Below, one piece after another: positions 1-7,076 of a stretch of DNA of 64,000 bases. Source of the stretch: Candidatus Sulfopaludibacter sp. SbA3 (GTDB lineage: Bacteria; Acidobacteriota; Terriglobia; Bryobacterales; Bryobacteraceae); contig CAMDCN010000002.1 in NCBI GenBank assembly GCA_945890485.1, forward strand, positions 372,001-436,000. Direction: 5' to 3'. Position 1 is the stretch's first letter; each line of letters starts with the position of its first letter. Both the position numbers and the translations under genes were made by a program. The notes beneath the pieces were generated by a model. The model was not told where the DNA came from. It was given only the letters and a program-made list of their open reading frames with translations, and searched no databases.

Positions 1-707
1 TGCTCGAACACTTCCTGCGGGAAGATCTCAATCAGCGAGCCCTCCGCGCCATGGCCGTCCTCGATCCGCTCAAGGTCGTCATCACGAACTACCCCGACGA
101 TCTGGTCGAAGAGCTCGAAGCCGTCAACAACCCCGCGGACGAATCGGCCGGCGTTCGCAACGTCGCGTTTTCGAAGGTGATCTACATCGAGCAGGACGAC
201 TTCCGCGAGGTGCCGCCGAAGAAGTACTACCGCCTGTCGCCGGGCACGGAAGTCCGTCTCCGCTACGCCTACTTCATCAAGTGTACGGACGTGATTAAGA
301 ACGAAGCGGGCGACGTGGTCGAGGTGCATTGCACGTACGATCCCGCCTCCCGCGGCGGCAATTCGCCGGACGGCCGCAAGGTGAAATCGACCATTCATTG
401 GGTTTCGGCAGCGCACGCCGTTGACTGCGAAGCGCGCTTGTACGATCAGTTGATGCTGGAAACCACGGGCGAGGAGTCCGCCGATTCGGACTTCACCTCG
501 CAGCTCAACCCGGAGTCGCTGGTCATCCCGCCCCATGCCAAGGTGGAGCCGAGCGTTGCGACGGCGGCCCCCGGCACGAAGTATCAATTTGAACGCGTTG
601 GCTACTTCTGCGTCGATAAGGATTCGACGCCGGAGCGTCCTGTCTTCAACCGGACCGTGAAACTCCGCGACTCCTGGGCCAAGATCGATAAGGCCCAGAA
701 CGGATAG
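1..707 (+). CDS. glnS: Glutaminyl-tRNA synthetase, C-terminal part (5' end outside window)
   Basis: This is the C-terminal part of glutaminyl-tRNA synthetase, which charges tRNA-Gln in the cytoplasm. The frame is already open at base 3 and reads [14 protein letters not shown], the well-known junction leading into the anticodon-binding beta-barrels of GlnRS. The rest contains [12 protein letters not shown], a YYRLSPG segment and [10 protein letters not shown] near the end, all typical of the bacterial GlnRS anticodon-binding domain. The catalytic Rossmann domain with HIGH and KMSKS lies upstream of the window. The ATG at 51 is an internal methionine, not the start. The stop is TAG at 705-707. 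A GlnRS gene suggests direct glutaminylation of tRNA-Gln, although a GatCAB route elsewhere cannot be excluded. Confidence 0.93.
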   Translation, partial: LEHFLREDLNQRALRAMAVLDPLKVVITNYPDDLVEELEAVNNPADESAGVRNVAFSKVIYIEQDDFREVPPKKYYRLSPGTEVRLRYAYFIKCTDVIKNEAGDVVEVHCTYDPASRGGNSPDGRKVKSTIHWVSAAHAVDCEARLYDQLMLETTGEESADSDFTSQLNPESLVIPPHAKVEPSVATAAPGTKYQFERVGYFCVDKDSTPERPVFNRTVKLRDSWAKIDKAQNG

Positions 708-777
708 CTCTCGGTTAGCATGGCCCGGGAGGAGTCGTCATGCCGTTTGAGACTCAACAGCTCCGATATAGCGGCGA

Positions 778-1032
778 ATGAGCCAAGAGCGCAGTTGGTC
801 TGGCCGCACCTTTACGAGCGTCCAGACCCCCGCCGGTCTTTTCGACGCGATCGTCTGCAATAATCTCCATAAACACGGACAGACATTCAGGACCATCCTC
901 GTATTCACTCTCGAAGCGAATCGGTACTTCGAGGAAAACCGCGCGAATTCAGTGTCCAGAGAGGGCAACTTGCTCAAGCTTCCTCGCGGAATCTATGAAG
1001 GGGACGGCCGTAGCGTCAGCTACTTCGGCTAG
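778..1032 (+). CDS. Small hypothetical protein, weakly supported
   Basis: I do not recognise this 84-residue ORF. It has no signal peptide, membrane segment or known motif. Two things argue that it may be real. A GGAGG at about 729 precedes an ATG at 740 that opens a 13-codon leader ending in TGA, and that stop overlaps the ATG at 778 as ATGA, so translation could be coupled. Its TAG stop shares a CTAG with the stop of the convergent Uma2 gene, a junction seen at four other places in this window. Against it, the opposite strand is also open at 738-977, and base composition is less GC-rich than in neighbouring genes. The whole 708-1028 stretch may be non-coding or decayed. Confidence 0.3.
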   Translation: MSQERSWSGRTFTSVQTPAGLFDAIVCNNLHKHGQTFRTILVFTLEANRYFEENRANSVSREGNLLKLPRGIYEGDGRSVSYFG

Positions 1033-1595
1033 AGAATCTTCCGATAAAGCTCGTCGAGCAAGACAGAAATGCCCAGTCCGCTAAGGCGACACTCCGCCCC
1101 CGACCCCTCGGCCACCGCGTAGCGCCAATCCCCGTCCGGCAACTTCGTGAACCACTCGACGCGCATCTCATCCTGCGAGATCAGCAGGTACTCCCGGAGC
1201 GAGTCGACCATCTGATACCGCGCAAACTTCCCGCCCCGGTCCCAACTCTCCGTCGATGGCGATAGAACCTCGGCCACCAGAACAGGATTCTTCACAATAT
1301 CCGTGGCGCCCTCGTCATAGTCCGGATCGCCACAGATCACCATGAAATCCGGATAAACATACGCGTTCCGCTTGCCGATCCGCAGCCGCAAGCCGCTTAC
1401 GCTCGTGCCGCAATTACCATGCTCCAGCAGTCTCTCAAAAACGGCGCCGGCTCTCGCAATCAAGCGGGCGTGCGAGTGGGAACCACCCGACATCGCATAC
1501 ACCACTCCATCGACGTACTCGCTCCGGAACTCTGCCTTCCGATCCGCCTCTAAATAGGCCTCGTGTGAAACAAACGGTACCCCAACACCTGACAT
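1029..1595 (-). CDS. Uma2 family (DUF820) restriction-endonuclease-fold protein, copy 1
   Basis: The 188-residue product belongs to the Uma2/DUF820 family, proteins with a PD-(D/E)xK nuclease fold that are often present in many copies in cyanobacteria, Acidobacteria and Planctomycetes; their physiological role is not settled. Visible hallmarks are the SEYVDGVVYAMSG segment near residue 30, the YVYPDFMVI strand with the likely catalytic aspartate, and PVLVAEVLSPSTESWDRGGKF, followed by the aromatic YLLISQ...VEWF tail. The putative active site (D in YPD, E in VAEVLS) is intact. It lies 24 bp downstream of a second copy on the same strand. The two proteins are nearly identical at both ends and differ in the middle. 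The start is ATG at 1595. Confidence 0.85.
   Translation of the reverse strand: MSGVGVPFVSHEAYLEADRKAEFRSEYVDGVVYAMSGGSHSHARLIARAGAVFERLLEHGNCGTSVSGLRLRIGKRNAYVYPDFMVICGDPDYDEGATDIVKNPVLVAEVLSPSTESWDRGGKFARYQMVDSLREYLLISQDEMRVEWFTKLPDGDWRYAVAEGSGAECRLSGLGISVLLDELYRKIL
1491..1577. repeat. Direct repeat with 2082-2168 (Uma2 5' ends)
   Basis: These 87 bp match 2082-2168, 591 bp away, at all but three positions by eye. They encode the N-terminal third of the two tandem Uma2 proteins. Identity falls in the middle of the genes (about 1370-1490 against 1960-2080) and rises again towards the 3' ends. This pattern fits a tandem duplication followed by divergence of the central part, or gene conversion of the ends. 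Confidence 0.85.
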
Positions 1596-1619
1596 ATCTC
1601 GATTCTATTAGGCCGCCAT

Positions 1620-2186
1620 CTACAGGATCTTCCTATAAAGTTCGTGAAGCGAAACCGAAATGCCCAGCGCGCTAAGCCGACACTCTGCTCCCGGCCCCTC
1701 GGCCACCGCGTAGCGCCAGTCGCCATCGGGCAATTTCGTGAACCACTCGACCCGCATCTCTACCTGCGAGACCAAAAGGTACTCCCGCAGCGACCCGACC
1801 GCCTGATATCGGGCAAACTTCCCGCCCCGGTCCCAGCTCTCCGTCGACGGCGAAAGGACCTCGGCCACCAGGACAGGGTTCTTCACGACGTCTGTCGTGC
1901 CCAGTTCGAGTTCATACTCCTCGCAGAAGACCATTATGTCCGGATAGACATACGAATTCCGATTGCCGGTCCGCAGCCGCAAATCGCTGGCACTCGTCCG
2001 GCAAGGGCCACTCTCAAGCGCCCGGTCGATCAACGAGCCGAGCCGAAGAATCAACGTGGCATGCGCAGGAGAACCTCCCGACATCGCATACACCACGCCA
2101 TCGACGTACTCGCTCCGGAACTCTGCCTTCCGATCAGCCTCTAAATAGGCCTCGCGTGAAACAAACGGAACAGCGGCACCCGCCAT
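1620..2186 (-). CDS. Uma2 family (DUF820) restriction-endonuclease-fold protein, copy 2
   Basis: This is the tandem paralogue of the gene at 1029-1595, also 188 residues. It carries the same Uma2 signature: SEYVDGVVYAMSGGS near the N-terminus, YVYPDIMVF, and PVLVAEVLSPSTESWDRGGKF with the presumed catalytic Asp and Glu. The two copies differ mostly between residues 40 and 100 (for example TLILRLGSLIDRAL against RLIARAGAVFERLL). Transcription runs from this copy into copy 1, with 24 bp between them, so they are probably co-transcribed. The start is ATG at 2186. The role is unknown; association with mobile DNA is common for the family, but no transposase is visible nearby. Confidence 0.85.
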   Translation of the reverse strand: MAGAAVPFVSREAYLEADRKAEFRSEYVDGVVYAMSGGSPAHATLILRLGSLIDRALESGPCRTSASDLRLRTGNRNSYVYPDIMVFCEEYELELGTTDVVKNPVLVAEVLSPSTESWDRGGKFARYQAVGSLREYLLVSQVEMRVEWFTKLPDGDWRYAVAEGPGAECRLSALGISVSLHELYRKIL

Positions 2187-2204
2187 AGACCGATTCTACA
2201 CCGG

Positions 2205-2834
2205 CTACTCTTTCACCAACTCCCGGAACCGCCGGATTACCTTTACAACATAGTGCTGCGTCTCTTTGTACGGAGGAATCCCCCCAAACCGGTCCACCGC
2301 GCCCGGTCCCGCGTTATACGCCGCCAACGCCAACGCCAACCCGTTCCGCCGCCCCTCATACTTCGTCACCAACATATCCAGCAGCCGCGCCCCGCCTTCC
2401 ACATTCTGCGCCGGATCATGCGCGTTCACCTGCAAATGCTTCGCCGTCTGCGGCATCAGTTGCATCAGGCCAATCGCCCCCACCCGGCTCTTCGCCTTCA
2501 CCTGATACCCCGACTCCACTTCCATCACCGCCTGGATCAATTCCGGCCGCAAATTGTGCTTTCCCGCGTTCGGCGCAATCAACCGCGCCACCGGAGCCGG
2601 AATCTCCTTCCCGTTCGTCGCCTTCGGCAAAACCACCGGCGCCGCCGGAGCCACCTCCGCCGAATCGATCATCAGCGAGGTCCCGCCCGAACGCAGAAAC
2701 AGCGTCTCTCCCTCTCGGATCAGGCTGTCATACGCGATTCGCTGGCCGTTCTTCAGCACCAGAACGCTCTGCAACATCTCTTCCGCGCCGGCGCCCATCG
2801 CCAGGAGCAAGAATAAACCTGCAAATTTCACCAT
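2205..2834 (-). CDS. Lytic transglycosylase (SLT domain), exported
   Basis: A secreted soluble-lytic-transglycosylase-like enzyme that would cleave peptidoglycan between MurNAc and GlcNAc. I prefer the ATG at 2834, which gives an N-terminal signal peptide (MVKFAGLFLLLAMGAGA); the longer frame from 2870 would add twelve acidic residues in front of it. Residues 15-60 contain QSVLVLKNGQRIAYDSL, a short beta-rich module seen before SLT domains. The SLT domain occupies the C-terminal half: AVMEVESGYQ holds the catalytic glutamate, then GAIGLMQLMPQTA, NVEGGARLL and ALAAYNAGPGAV, the standard family 1 motifs. It lies 18 bp downstream-to-upstream from Uma2 copy 2 on the same strand and probably has its own promoter. 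Confidence 0.9.
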   Translation of the reverse strand: MVKFAGLFLLLAMGAGAEEMLQSVLVLKNGQRIAYDSLIREGETLFLRSGGTSLMIDSAEVAPAAPVVLPKATNGKEIPAPVARLIAPNAGKHNLRPELIQAVMEVESGYQVKAKSRVGAIGLMQLMPQTAKHLQVNAHDPAQNVEGGARLLDMLVTKYEGRRNGLALALAAYNAGPGAVDRFGGIPPYKETQHYVVKVIRRFRELVKE

Positions 2835-2882
2835 TATCCCATCATCGGCATCAGCCGCCGAAACGTACATCAGACAAAAACC

Positions 2883-4991
2883 CTACTTGCCGCGCCGCCA
2901 AGTCCATCCAACTAGGAGAAATCCGACCAACGCCAGCCCCGCACCCCAGAAAGCCGTCGCCGGACGATAGACCATCTCCACCCGATGCGCTCCCCCTTCC
3001 ACAACTACCCCCCGCAGGGCCCCATAAACCTCCAATATCTCCGCCGGTTGACCATCGACCGTCGCCGACCAACCTGGAAAGTACGTATCCGACAACACCA
3101 CCAGCCCCCGGCACGCCAACTTTGCATCGATCGCTACCCGGTTCGCCCGGTACGGCAACTGCAGAGCCACCCGCTCCTCTCCCCCACACAGCACCAAAGC
3201 CGGAGCCGCCCCCACCATCACCGCCTCCTCCCGAGCCGAGAACCCCTCCGAATCCAATCGCTGGCTCACCTCACCCCGGGAACCCACCGAACTCACCCGG
3301 TGCACCACCCACGCCCGCGGCAACGCCGCCGGATTCGAGAAGATCTGCAAACCGCTCCTACTATCTGCAACTTTCACTAATCCAGGCCGCGGCGCTTTCC
3401 CGCCGACGTAGAAGTTAATCCCCAGCAAATCGTGCATCCGAGGCTTCCAAGTCTCCAGTTCCAACAGGTTTTCCGTCACACTCGCGCCGAAACCCTGCTG
3501 CGTCGGAATCCCATGCCAATCCCCAAAGTTGTAGGGAATCTCCGCATCAGAAATACCCACCCGCACCGGTACGTTCTGCGCCCGCAAAAAGCTCGCGATG
3601 TCGCCGTGATGATACAGCCGGTCCAGATTTCCCGGGATATTCTCCCGCGTCAACCGGTTCGCCATCCCGACGGAAAATACGCTCCCCCATTCCATCATCG
3701 CCAGCACCACCAACGCCCCCGCCGCCAACTCCATCGACACGGCTCGCCGCCAAGCTGCCACGAGAACCGCCGCACCCGCCAAAGCCCAAAAGCCAGTAGC
3801 CCCACCTCCGGCCAGCAAACCTCCCGCCACCATCGTCCCTGCCACCCACGCCGGCCCGCGCCAACCCCTCCGCCGCAACGCATCCACGCCATACGCCGCC
3901 AACGGACCCATCGCGAATCCCAACAAAACCAGCGCTCGCGCCGGCACCCGCGCCTTCCCGAACACGGGAGCCACGGCATACAACACGCCATGTACAAAGT
4001 TTCCGTTCGCCAACGACAATACAATCCCCGCCGCCCCCAAACCCACCAGCCACCGAACCTGCGGCGCCCGCCGCCACCCCGCCAACACCCCCAGCATCAC
4101 CAGTGAAAAACCCACCACCCCCACAAATGGGTCAATATGCACACGCGGCCGTGGAGTCACCACTCCCCAAGCCGCCTCCAAACTCCACGCAAACTTCTCA
4201 TGCACCACATACGGAATCGGCTCGTTCCAGCGCAACGGGTCCGTCACCCCCGCCCAACGCTTCGCCAATGGAGCATACTCCTGCGCCGGAAGAATCTGCC
4301 AGGCCCCCACAAGCAACATCCCCGCCGCCGCCATGGCCGCCAACTGCCAGCGCACCCCTCGCAGCAAGGCCACAATCCAAACTCCCGCGACCGCCGTCGA
4401 AACGTAGATCGGTACTTCGTGATGGCCGCTCCACCACATCACCCCCACCAACGCCCCCGACATCGTCGCGCTGAACACCGGCGTCTTCCCCCGCATCGCC
4501 CGGAAGAGAAACAAGATGACCAACGGCAGCCATACGGCCGAATTCAAAATCTGCGGCCATTCCGTTCCCGCCATAAACCCGCTCAGCGAAAACGTCAGCC
4601 CCCCCAGGATCGACGCCCCCCGGCTCCGCTTCCAATCCCGGCATAACCAATAGCAGAACAGCGCCGCCTGAAAATGCAGCAGTACCAAATACCAGTGCAC
4701 CGTAGTCACGCTGAGCTTCCCTTCGCGGAACGGCGCCAAAGCCAGCAGCCAGTTCGCCGGATACGCCACCCCACTCACCTGCCCCAAAAAAGGCTGCCCC
4801 ATCCATTGGTAGGGATCCCAAAGCGGAAACCGTAGATGCCGCCACTCGGCCGCCTGAAAATGAAGCCGGGGAAAGTCGAAATTGGCCAGGTCCGGGCTGT
4901 CCAGAAACGAATACTGGCTGGTGAGCGTCAAACGCCAATAGAAGCCAATACACAGCAGGAACAGTAGTAGTGGCGGCGCGAGTCTTCGCAT
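2883..4991 (-). CDS. YfhO-like polytopic membrane protein
   Basis: A 702-residue integral membrane protein with many hydrophobic segments. It has an N-terminal anchor (MRRLAPPLLLFLLCIGFYWRL), then SPDLANFDFPRLHF and PLWDPYQWMGQPFLGQ. An early acidic loop of this type followed by a P-L-W-P/D-Y segment is characteristic of the YfhO family and of GT-C-type glycosyltransferases. The soluble region from about residue 450 to 660 includes RVWVVH-type beta strands and VLSDTYFPGWSATVDGQPAEI, a periplasmic domain motif typical of YfhO proteins, followed by a last transmembrane helix (AGLALVGFLLVGWTWRR). The family is thought to act in lipid-linked sugar transfer or cell-envelope glycosylation. The substrate is unknown. 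It is divergent from the HPF-like gene. Confidence 0.75.
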   Translation of the reverse strand: MRRLAPPLLLFLLCIGFYWRLTLTSQYSFLDSPDLANFDFPRLHFQAAEWRHLRFPLWDPYQWMGQPFLGQVSGVAYPANWLLALAPFREGKLSVTTVHWYLVLLHFQAALFCYWLCRDWKRSRGASILGGLTFSLSGFMAGTEWPQILNSAVWLPLVILFLFRAMRGKTPVFSATMSGALVGVMWWSGHHEVPIYVSTAVAGVWIVALLRGVRWQLAAMAAAGMLLVGAWQILPAQEYAPLAKRWAGVTDPLRWNEPIPYVVHEKFAWSLEAAWGVVTPRPRVHIDPFVGVVGFSLVMLGVLAGWRRAPQVRWLVGLGAAGIVLSLANGNFVHGVLYAVAPVFGKARVPARALVLLGFAMGPLAAYGVDALRRRGWRGPAWVAGTMVAGGLLAGGGATGFWALAGAAVLVAAWRRAVSMELAAGALVVLAMMEWGSVFSVGMANRLTRENIPGNLDRLYHHGDIASFLRAQNVPVRVGISDAEIPYNFGDWHGIPTQQGFGASVTENLLELETWKPRMHDLLGINFYVGGKAPRPGLVKVADSRSGLQIFSNPAALPRAWVVHRVSSVGSRGEVSQRLDSEGFSAREEAVMVGAAPALVLCGGEERVALQLPYRANRVAIDAKLACRGLVVLSDTYFPGWSATVDGQPAEILEVYGALRGVVVEGGAHRVEMVYRPATAFWGAGLALVGFLLVGWTWRRGK

Positions 4992-5050
4992 AGAAGGCCA
5001 GTTATCACTCTAGCGCCCCCTTCGTTCCCGTGTTGCCGCTCAGGACACCT

Positions 5051-5371
5051 ATGCAAATACAACTGAATAGTGATAGCTCCGTCGCCTTCAACCAGTCCGT
5101 GTCCGAAGAAACCGAAGCCATACTGCGCAGTCAATTGGACCGCTTCGCCTCCCATTTGACAAGGCTGGAAGTCCACCTCAGCGATGTGAATGCCGAGCGT
5201 GGCGGAGACGATGATAAACGCTGTCTGCTCGAAGCGCGACCGGCCGGGAGAGACCCCGTCGTCGTTACGCACGATGGCCCTTCGATTGCACTTGCTACCC
5301 GTGGCGCTGCCCAGAAAATGAACCGTCTTTTGAACAGTCTCTTTGGCCGCCTGGAGAACAAACAATCATGA
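5051..5371 (+). CDS. HPF/RaiA-like ribosome-associated protein
   Basis: A 106-residue protein of the ribosome hibernation factor (HPF/RaiA, S30EA) superfamily. The pattern LEVHLSDVNAERGGDDDKRCLLEARP resembles the central beta-hairpin of the family, and ALATRGAAQKMNRLLNSLFGRL resembles its last amphipathic helix. Such proteins bind the decoding and mRNA channel of the 30S subunit and silence ribosomes. I chose the ATG at 5051, preceded by AGGA at a good distance; the longer frame from 5030 adds seven poorly supported residues. Its stop overlaps the start of the next gene as ATGA (5368-5371), so the two products are probably made together. It is short and lacks the C-terminal dimerisation domain of long HPF. 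Confidence 0.72.
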   Translation: MQIQLNSDSSVAFNQSVSEETEAILRSQLDRFASHLTRLEVHLSDVNAERGGDDDKRCLLEARPAGRDPVVVTHDGPSIALATRGAAQKMNRLLNSLFGRLENKQS

Positions 5372-6471
5372 ACGCCTCAATTAGCCCCGACCAACTGAAA
5401 GCACTCCTCCAGCCCCACGACCCTCCCTGCCTCTCCATCTACCTGCCTACTCACCGACGGCACCCCGAGAATCAGCAGGATCCCATCCGCTACAAGAATC
5501 TCGTCAAGGAGCTCGAGGCCGCTCTCAAGTCGGGCTTCCCCGATGCCAACGCTGAGGAACTCCTCGCCCCATTCCACGCCCTCGGCGCCGATGCAGACTT
5601 CTGGAACCACACGTGGGATGGTCTGGCCGTTCTCGGGGCCGCGGGAAGCTTCCATACTTTCAAGTTGCAACGCACCGTCCCCGAACTGGCGACCGCCGCC
5701 ACCTCGTTCCACTTGAAACCCCTTCTCCGCATCCAGCAGTCCGCCGATCGCTACCAAGTCCTCGCCCTCAATCGCCGTGAGATCCGCCTCTTCGAAGGCG
5801 ACCGAGATCAACTCGACGAAATCACCCTCGCCGACGGCGTCCCCGCCACCATCACCGACGCCCTTGGCGACGAACACTCCGAGCCCCACCAGACTGTCGC
5901 CTCCTATGGCGGCGCCGCACTCGGATCCAGCATGCGTCACGGCCACGGCTCCAAAGCCGACGACGCCGATAACGACGAGGAGCGCTTCTTTCGCGCCATC
6001 GACCGCGCCATCCTCGAACAGTACTCCCGCCCGTCCGGCATGCCCCTCATCCTGGCCGCCCTCTCCCAGTACCATACGCCGTTCCGCAATGTCAGCCACA
6101 ACCCCTTCCTCTACGAAGACGGAATAGAAGCTGACCCGGCCGCCCTCTCGGCAGCCGACCTCTGCGAACGCGCATGGAAAGTAATTGAGCCGGAATTCCG
6201 CGCCCGAACGAAAAAGCTCGCCGATACCTACGGCGCCGCCCACGGACGCGCCCTCGCCTCGGACGACCTCGAATACGCCACCAAGGCCGCTTCGGACTCC
6301 CGCGTCGAGACCCTCCTCGTCGAAGCGGACCGCATCCTCCCTGGCCCCGACGGCGACGATCTCCTCGACGATCTCGCCGAACTCGTCCTCCAGCGTGGCG
6401 GACAAGTCGTTGTCGTCCCCGCGGCTGACATGCCCACCACCACGGGCCTCGCGGCCACGTTCCGCTTCTAG
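5368..6471 (+). CDS. Bacterial archaeo-eukaryotic release factor-like protein (baeRF family)
   Basis: A 367-residue protein that I assign to the baeRF families, bacterial relatives of eRF1/Pelota. The N-terminus (LKALLQPHDPPCLSIYLPTHR) is typical of these families, with LAVLGAAGSFHTF and LPTLLRI-like strands, then YQVLALNRREIRLFEGDRD, the characteristic middle-domain strands. A histidine-rich loop SSMRHGHGSK follows near residue 190, then RFFRAIDRAILE. The C-terminal region (VETLLVEADRI, DDLAELVLQRGGQVVVVP) resembles the L7Ae-like third domain of eRF1. A GGQ triplet occurs at 344-346, but in that third domain, not in the peptide-release loop, so it is probably coincidental. Coupling by ATGA to an HPF-like gene suggests a role at stalled or hibernating ribosomes. 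That role is inference. Confidence 0.72.
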   Translation: MNASISPDQLKALLQPHDPPCLSIYLPTHRRHPENQQDPIRYKNLVKELEAALKSGFPDANAEELLAPFHALGADADFWNHTWDGLAVLGAAGSFHTFKLQRTVPELATAATSFHLKPLLRIQQSADRYQVLALNRREIRLFEGDRDQLDEITLADGVPATITDALGDEHSEPHQTVASYGGAALGSSMRHGHGSKADDADNDEERFFRAIDRAILEQYSRPSGMPLILAALSQYHTPFRNVSHNPFLYEDGIEADPAALSAADLCERAWKVIEPEFRARTKKLADTYGAAHGRALASDDLEYATKAASDSRVETLLVEADRILPGPDGDDLLDDLAELVLQRGGQVVVVPAADMPTTTGLAATFRF

Positions 6472-7076
6472 GCCAGCAGATTCGCGAGATCGAGCAGGTA
6501 GCCCCGCTTGCCGGCGTTCACGCCGCGGGTATGGCCAATCATGCAGTCCACCCCCTCGGTCTCGTGGATATGCCCGCTGAAGAACCGCACCGGTTCATAG
6601 GCGTCCACAAACTCGCGCACCGCAACGCTCCCGAAGTGCGCGCCTTCCTTCACCCCGTCGAGCGGCGTATCCTTCGGCGGACAGTGGCAGATCAAAACCA
6701 ACGGAGCCAATTGGCGGAACGAACCCAACCGTTCCGCCAATTGCTCTTCCGTATACTCGCCCGGCGTCTTAAACGGCGTCAGGTTCGAATACCCCAACCC
6801 CGCCACCTGCACCCCGCCCATCTCCACGGCCTTCCCGTGCATCGCCGTAAATCCGAACCTGGCGCAAAACGCCGCGATGTCGGCCTCCGACTCGTGATTC
6901 CCCGGCAGCACGTACATCCGGTCCGCGCGAGGCTTCAGGATTTCACCCATCGCATCCAAGCCCCGCGCCCAACTCACCAGGTCTCCCGCGCACACATACG
7001 CATCGGCCTCAATCGCCATCAGCTTCTCGAGCGCCTTCTTGTCGTTATGAATGTCGGAGAAAACCAGCAGCTTCAC
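6468..7076 (-). CDS. Metallophosphoesterase (calcineurin-like)
   Basis: A 202-residue cytoplasmic calcineurin-like metallophosphoesterase. All five metal-binding motifs are present: FSDIHND at residue 6, CAGDLV near 30, GNHES near 60, LICHCPP near 127 and GHIHE near 171. The substrate is not evident; the closest architecture is the YfcE/Icc type of small phosphodiesterase, which includes enzymes acting on cyclic nucleotides or phosphodiesters. The GTG start at 7076 shares one base with the TAG stop of speA (TAGTG), so this gene is translationally coupled to arginine decarboxylase. Its stop shares CTAG (6468-6471) with the convergent baeRF gene. Confidence 0.85.
   Translation of the reverse strand: MKLLVFSDIHNDKKALEKLMAIEADAYVCAGDLVSWARGLDAMGEILKPRADRMYVLPGNHESEADIAAFCARFGFTAMHGKAVEMGGVQVAGLGYSNLTPFKTPGEYTEEQLAERLGSFRQLAPLVLICHCPPKDTPLDGVKEGAHFGSVAVREFVDAYEPVRFFSGHIHETEGVDCMIGHTRGVNAGKRGYLLDLANLLA

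Noticed and set aside
738-977. Minus-strand ORF near the glnS end
   Set aside because: It lies opposite the plus-strand frame with better start context, has no motif and is not coupled to a neighbour.
740-1032. Toxin-antitoxin pair
   Set aside because: The first frame is only 13 codons and the second has no toxin or antitoxin motif.
1029-2186. Uma2 pair as part of a mobile element
   Set aside because: No transposase, terminal inverted repeats or target-site duplications are visible nearby.
5368-6471. GGQ at residues 344-346 of the baeRF protein as a release motif
   Set aside because: It lies in the C-terminal L7Ae-like part, not in the loop that reaches the peptidyl-transferase centre.
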